NCBI GenBank assembly: GCA_965116235.1
Contig: OZ220496.1
Span: forward strand, 2,790,001 to 2,854,000
Length of the DNA: 64,000 bases
Direction: 5' to 3'
Origin: MPNP01 sp965116235
GTDB lineage: Bacteria; Pseudomonadota; Alphaproteobacteria; Rhodobacterales; Rhodobacteraceae
The notes beneath the pieces were generated by a model. It was not told the DNA's origin, did no database searches, and saw nothing but the letters and a program-made list of their open reading frames with translations. The position numbers were made by a program, and so were the translations under genes. Positions 63,039-64,000 of the stretch are shown in pieces; position 1 is the stretch's first letter; each line of letters begins with the position of its first letter.

Positions 63039-63428
63039 TCAACTGCTCCTTCCTCAACGCCGTCTTTCCTGACGGTCTAAGGGGCCATGATAAAATATTT
63101 TTCTGCAATAATCAAGAGTTGCTCAAGTTAGATTAATTTTCTTGCCCCCGCGGACAACACCATCATGTGAGTATGAAACCGGGTATATTCAAATTATCTT
63201 GAAATGCCTCTGACGGGTCAAGCCCCGTAGGAGTGCCGCCGACAAGTATGATTTTCAGCCTCGCGAACGTCTGCAGTTGAGCCTGCCAATCGGTTTTTTT
63301 GGATCATCTTGCACTATTCCAGTTCCGACCCATCAAGTTCTCGGTGTCCGACGGGGCCGCACTCGGCCCAGCATCCGGCTTGGCTGGAGAATGGCACAAC
63401 CAGTCATTTGCCCAAAAACCAACTGAAA
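63039..63428 (-). other. Spacer between ybgC and tolQ, probable tolQ promoter region
   Basis: No gene is supported in these 390 bases, an unusually long gap between ybgC and tolQ. On the minus strand an AT-rich part near 63085-63115 contains TTGATT and, 16 bases later, TTATCAT, a possible promoter for the tol operon. A small hairpin CCGTC/GACGG lies in the leader at 63060-63075. Short plus-strand frames here are not credible. Confidence 0.4.
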
Positions 63429-63827
63429 TCAGCGAGAACTTTCCCGCAAGTTGCTCGCGACATCGGTCGGCAACCGTTTTGGATGACCGCTTTCAGATAC
63501 GGCCGCAAGTTCCACATCGGCAGCAAAGAGAGTTTCATCATCCCGCGTGATCGTCTGAATCATGACAACTCGGACTCCGGAACAGGATGACACGCGTGTC
63601 TCAACCGTGATGACATCATCGAAGCAGGCCGGCCGAAAGAATTCTGCCATGATCTTGCGAACAACGAAGACAAGACCGCTCCGATCCCTGAGTTCGCCTT
63701 GCTCAATTCCGATATGACGCAACATCTCGGTGCGACCGCGTTCGATGAATCGGAAGTAGTTTGCGTAGTAAACGATGCCCGCCAGATCAACGTCTTCATA
63801 ATAAATTCTAATCTGGATCGTATGCAC
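63429..63827 (-). CDS. ybgC: Tol-Pal associated acyl-CoA thioesterase YbgC
   Basis: A 132-residue hot-dog fold thioesterase. The family motif YYEDVDLAGIVYYANYFRFIERGR carries the catalytic Asp (quoted in part: YYEDVDLAGIVYYANYF). It also contains RTEMLRHIGI and a core with FVVRKIMAEFFRPACFDD. It starts with GTG at 63827, three bases after the ruvB stop. Confidence 0.93.
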   Translation of the reverse strand: MHTIQIRIYYEDVDLAGIVYYANYFRFIERGRTEMLRHIGIEQGELRDRSGLVFVVRKIMAEFFRPACFDDVITVETRVSSCSGVRVVMIQTITRDDETLFAADVELAAVSESGHPKRLPTDVASNLRESSR

Positions 63828-63830
63828 GGC

Positions 63831-64000
63831 TCAGGCGTCGTCAAAGAGATCCGGGTGCTCTTCGGTTCTCGGGCATTTTTTCCCCATATGACTCCAGGCC
63901 GAGGAAGCCAAAACTCGACCACGTGGAGTTCGTTGAATGAACCCTTGCTGCATCAAGAAAGGCTCAACAACATCTTCAATTGAATCCCGCGCTTCAGACA
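63831..64000 (-). CDS. ruvB: Holliday junction helicase RuvB, C-terminal end (partial)
   Basis: The last 55 codons of a minus-strand gene that continues beyond the window. The fragment contains DSIEDVVEPFLMQQGFIQRT followed by PRGRVL, the winged-helix end of RuvB. The order ruvB-ybgC-tolQ is conventional for alphaproteobacteria. Confidence 0.92.
   Translation of the reverse strand, partial: SEARDSIEDVVEPFLMQQGFIQRTPRGRVLASSAWSHMGKKCPRTEEHPDLFDDA

Noticed and set aside
1..64000. CRISPR arrays, rRNA genes, prophage or integrase genes
   Set aside because: I looked for direct repeats with regular spacers, rRNA landmarks and integrase or phage structural proteins and saw none; the only RNA genes supported are two tRNAs.

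Overview
The gene content and order point to an alphaproteobacterium, most like Rhodobacterales and relatives: bamE / yceD-rpmF-plsX-fabH-ihfA-merR-tRNA-Pro, nagZ-SPOR-argS-dgt read against erpA-xth, ruvB-ybgC-tolQRAB-pal-cpoB-tilS-ftsH, a 2'-deoxycytidine 5'-triphosphate deaminase, ccmI and a DUF1289 protein. This assignment rests on recognised proteins and synteny, not on a database search.

Layout. 1-2 kb: end of glmU and glmS (UDP-GlcNAc synthesis). 2.3-5.5 kb: a complete TRAP transporter, with a perfect hairpin between the binding-protein gene and the permease genes. 5.8-9.4 kb: a GPP34 (GOLPH3/Vps74-like) protein, moaA, msrB and a broken SnoaL-like gene. 9.5-21.5 kb: housekeeping genes for envelope assembly, fatty acid and phospholipid initiation, tRNA charging, nucleotide pools, Fe-S insertion and DNA repair. 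21.8-44.9 kb: an accessory island. 45.4-53 kb: ccmI, ruvX, dusA, a sterol-desaturase-type hydroxylase, an overlapping DprA-like/phosphoribosyltransferase pair, tRNA-Cys, folD and a MOSC protein. 53.2-64 kb: two tandem ftsH genes (one lacking its periplasmic part), tilS, the Tol-Pal operon, ybgC and the end of ruvB.

The most interesting feature is the island. Its two ends are a long inverted repeat (about 21849-26637 on the minus strand, 40424-44877 on the plus strand). Each copy carries a conserved leader of about 700 bp, an autotransporter gene with a beta-solenoid passenger and a beta-barrel, and conserved hairpins after the stop. Each copy also has two long poly-G runs: one upstream of the start (10 G in copy A, 9 G in copy B) and one inside the signal-peptide coding region (9 G in both). 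The surrounding codons differ, so 9 G keeps copy A open to its full 1090 residues but throws copy B into a TAG directly after the run. One adhesin therefore reads ON and the other OFF, as expected for phase variation by slipped-strand mispairing. Between the repeats lie catabolic genes: agmatinase-type ureohydrolase, zinc alcohol dehydrogenase, mandelate-racemase-family dehydratase, 2-dehydro-3-deoxygalactonokinase, an FAD monooxygenase, an AAA ATPase and heterotetrameric sarcosine oxidase (soxBDAG). Recombination between the repeats could invert this 13.8 kb segment.
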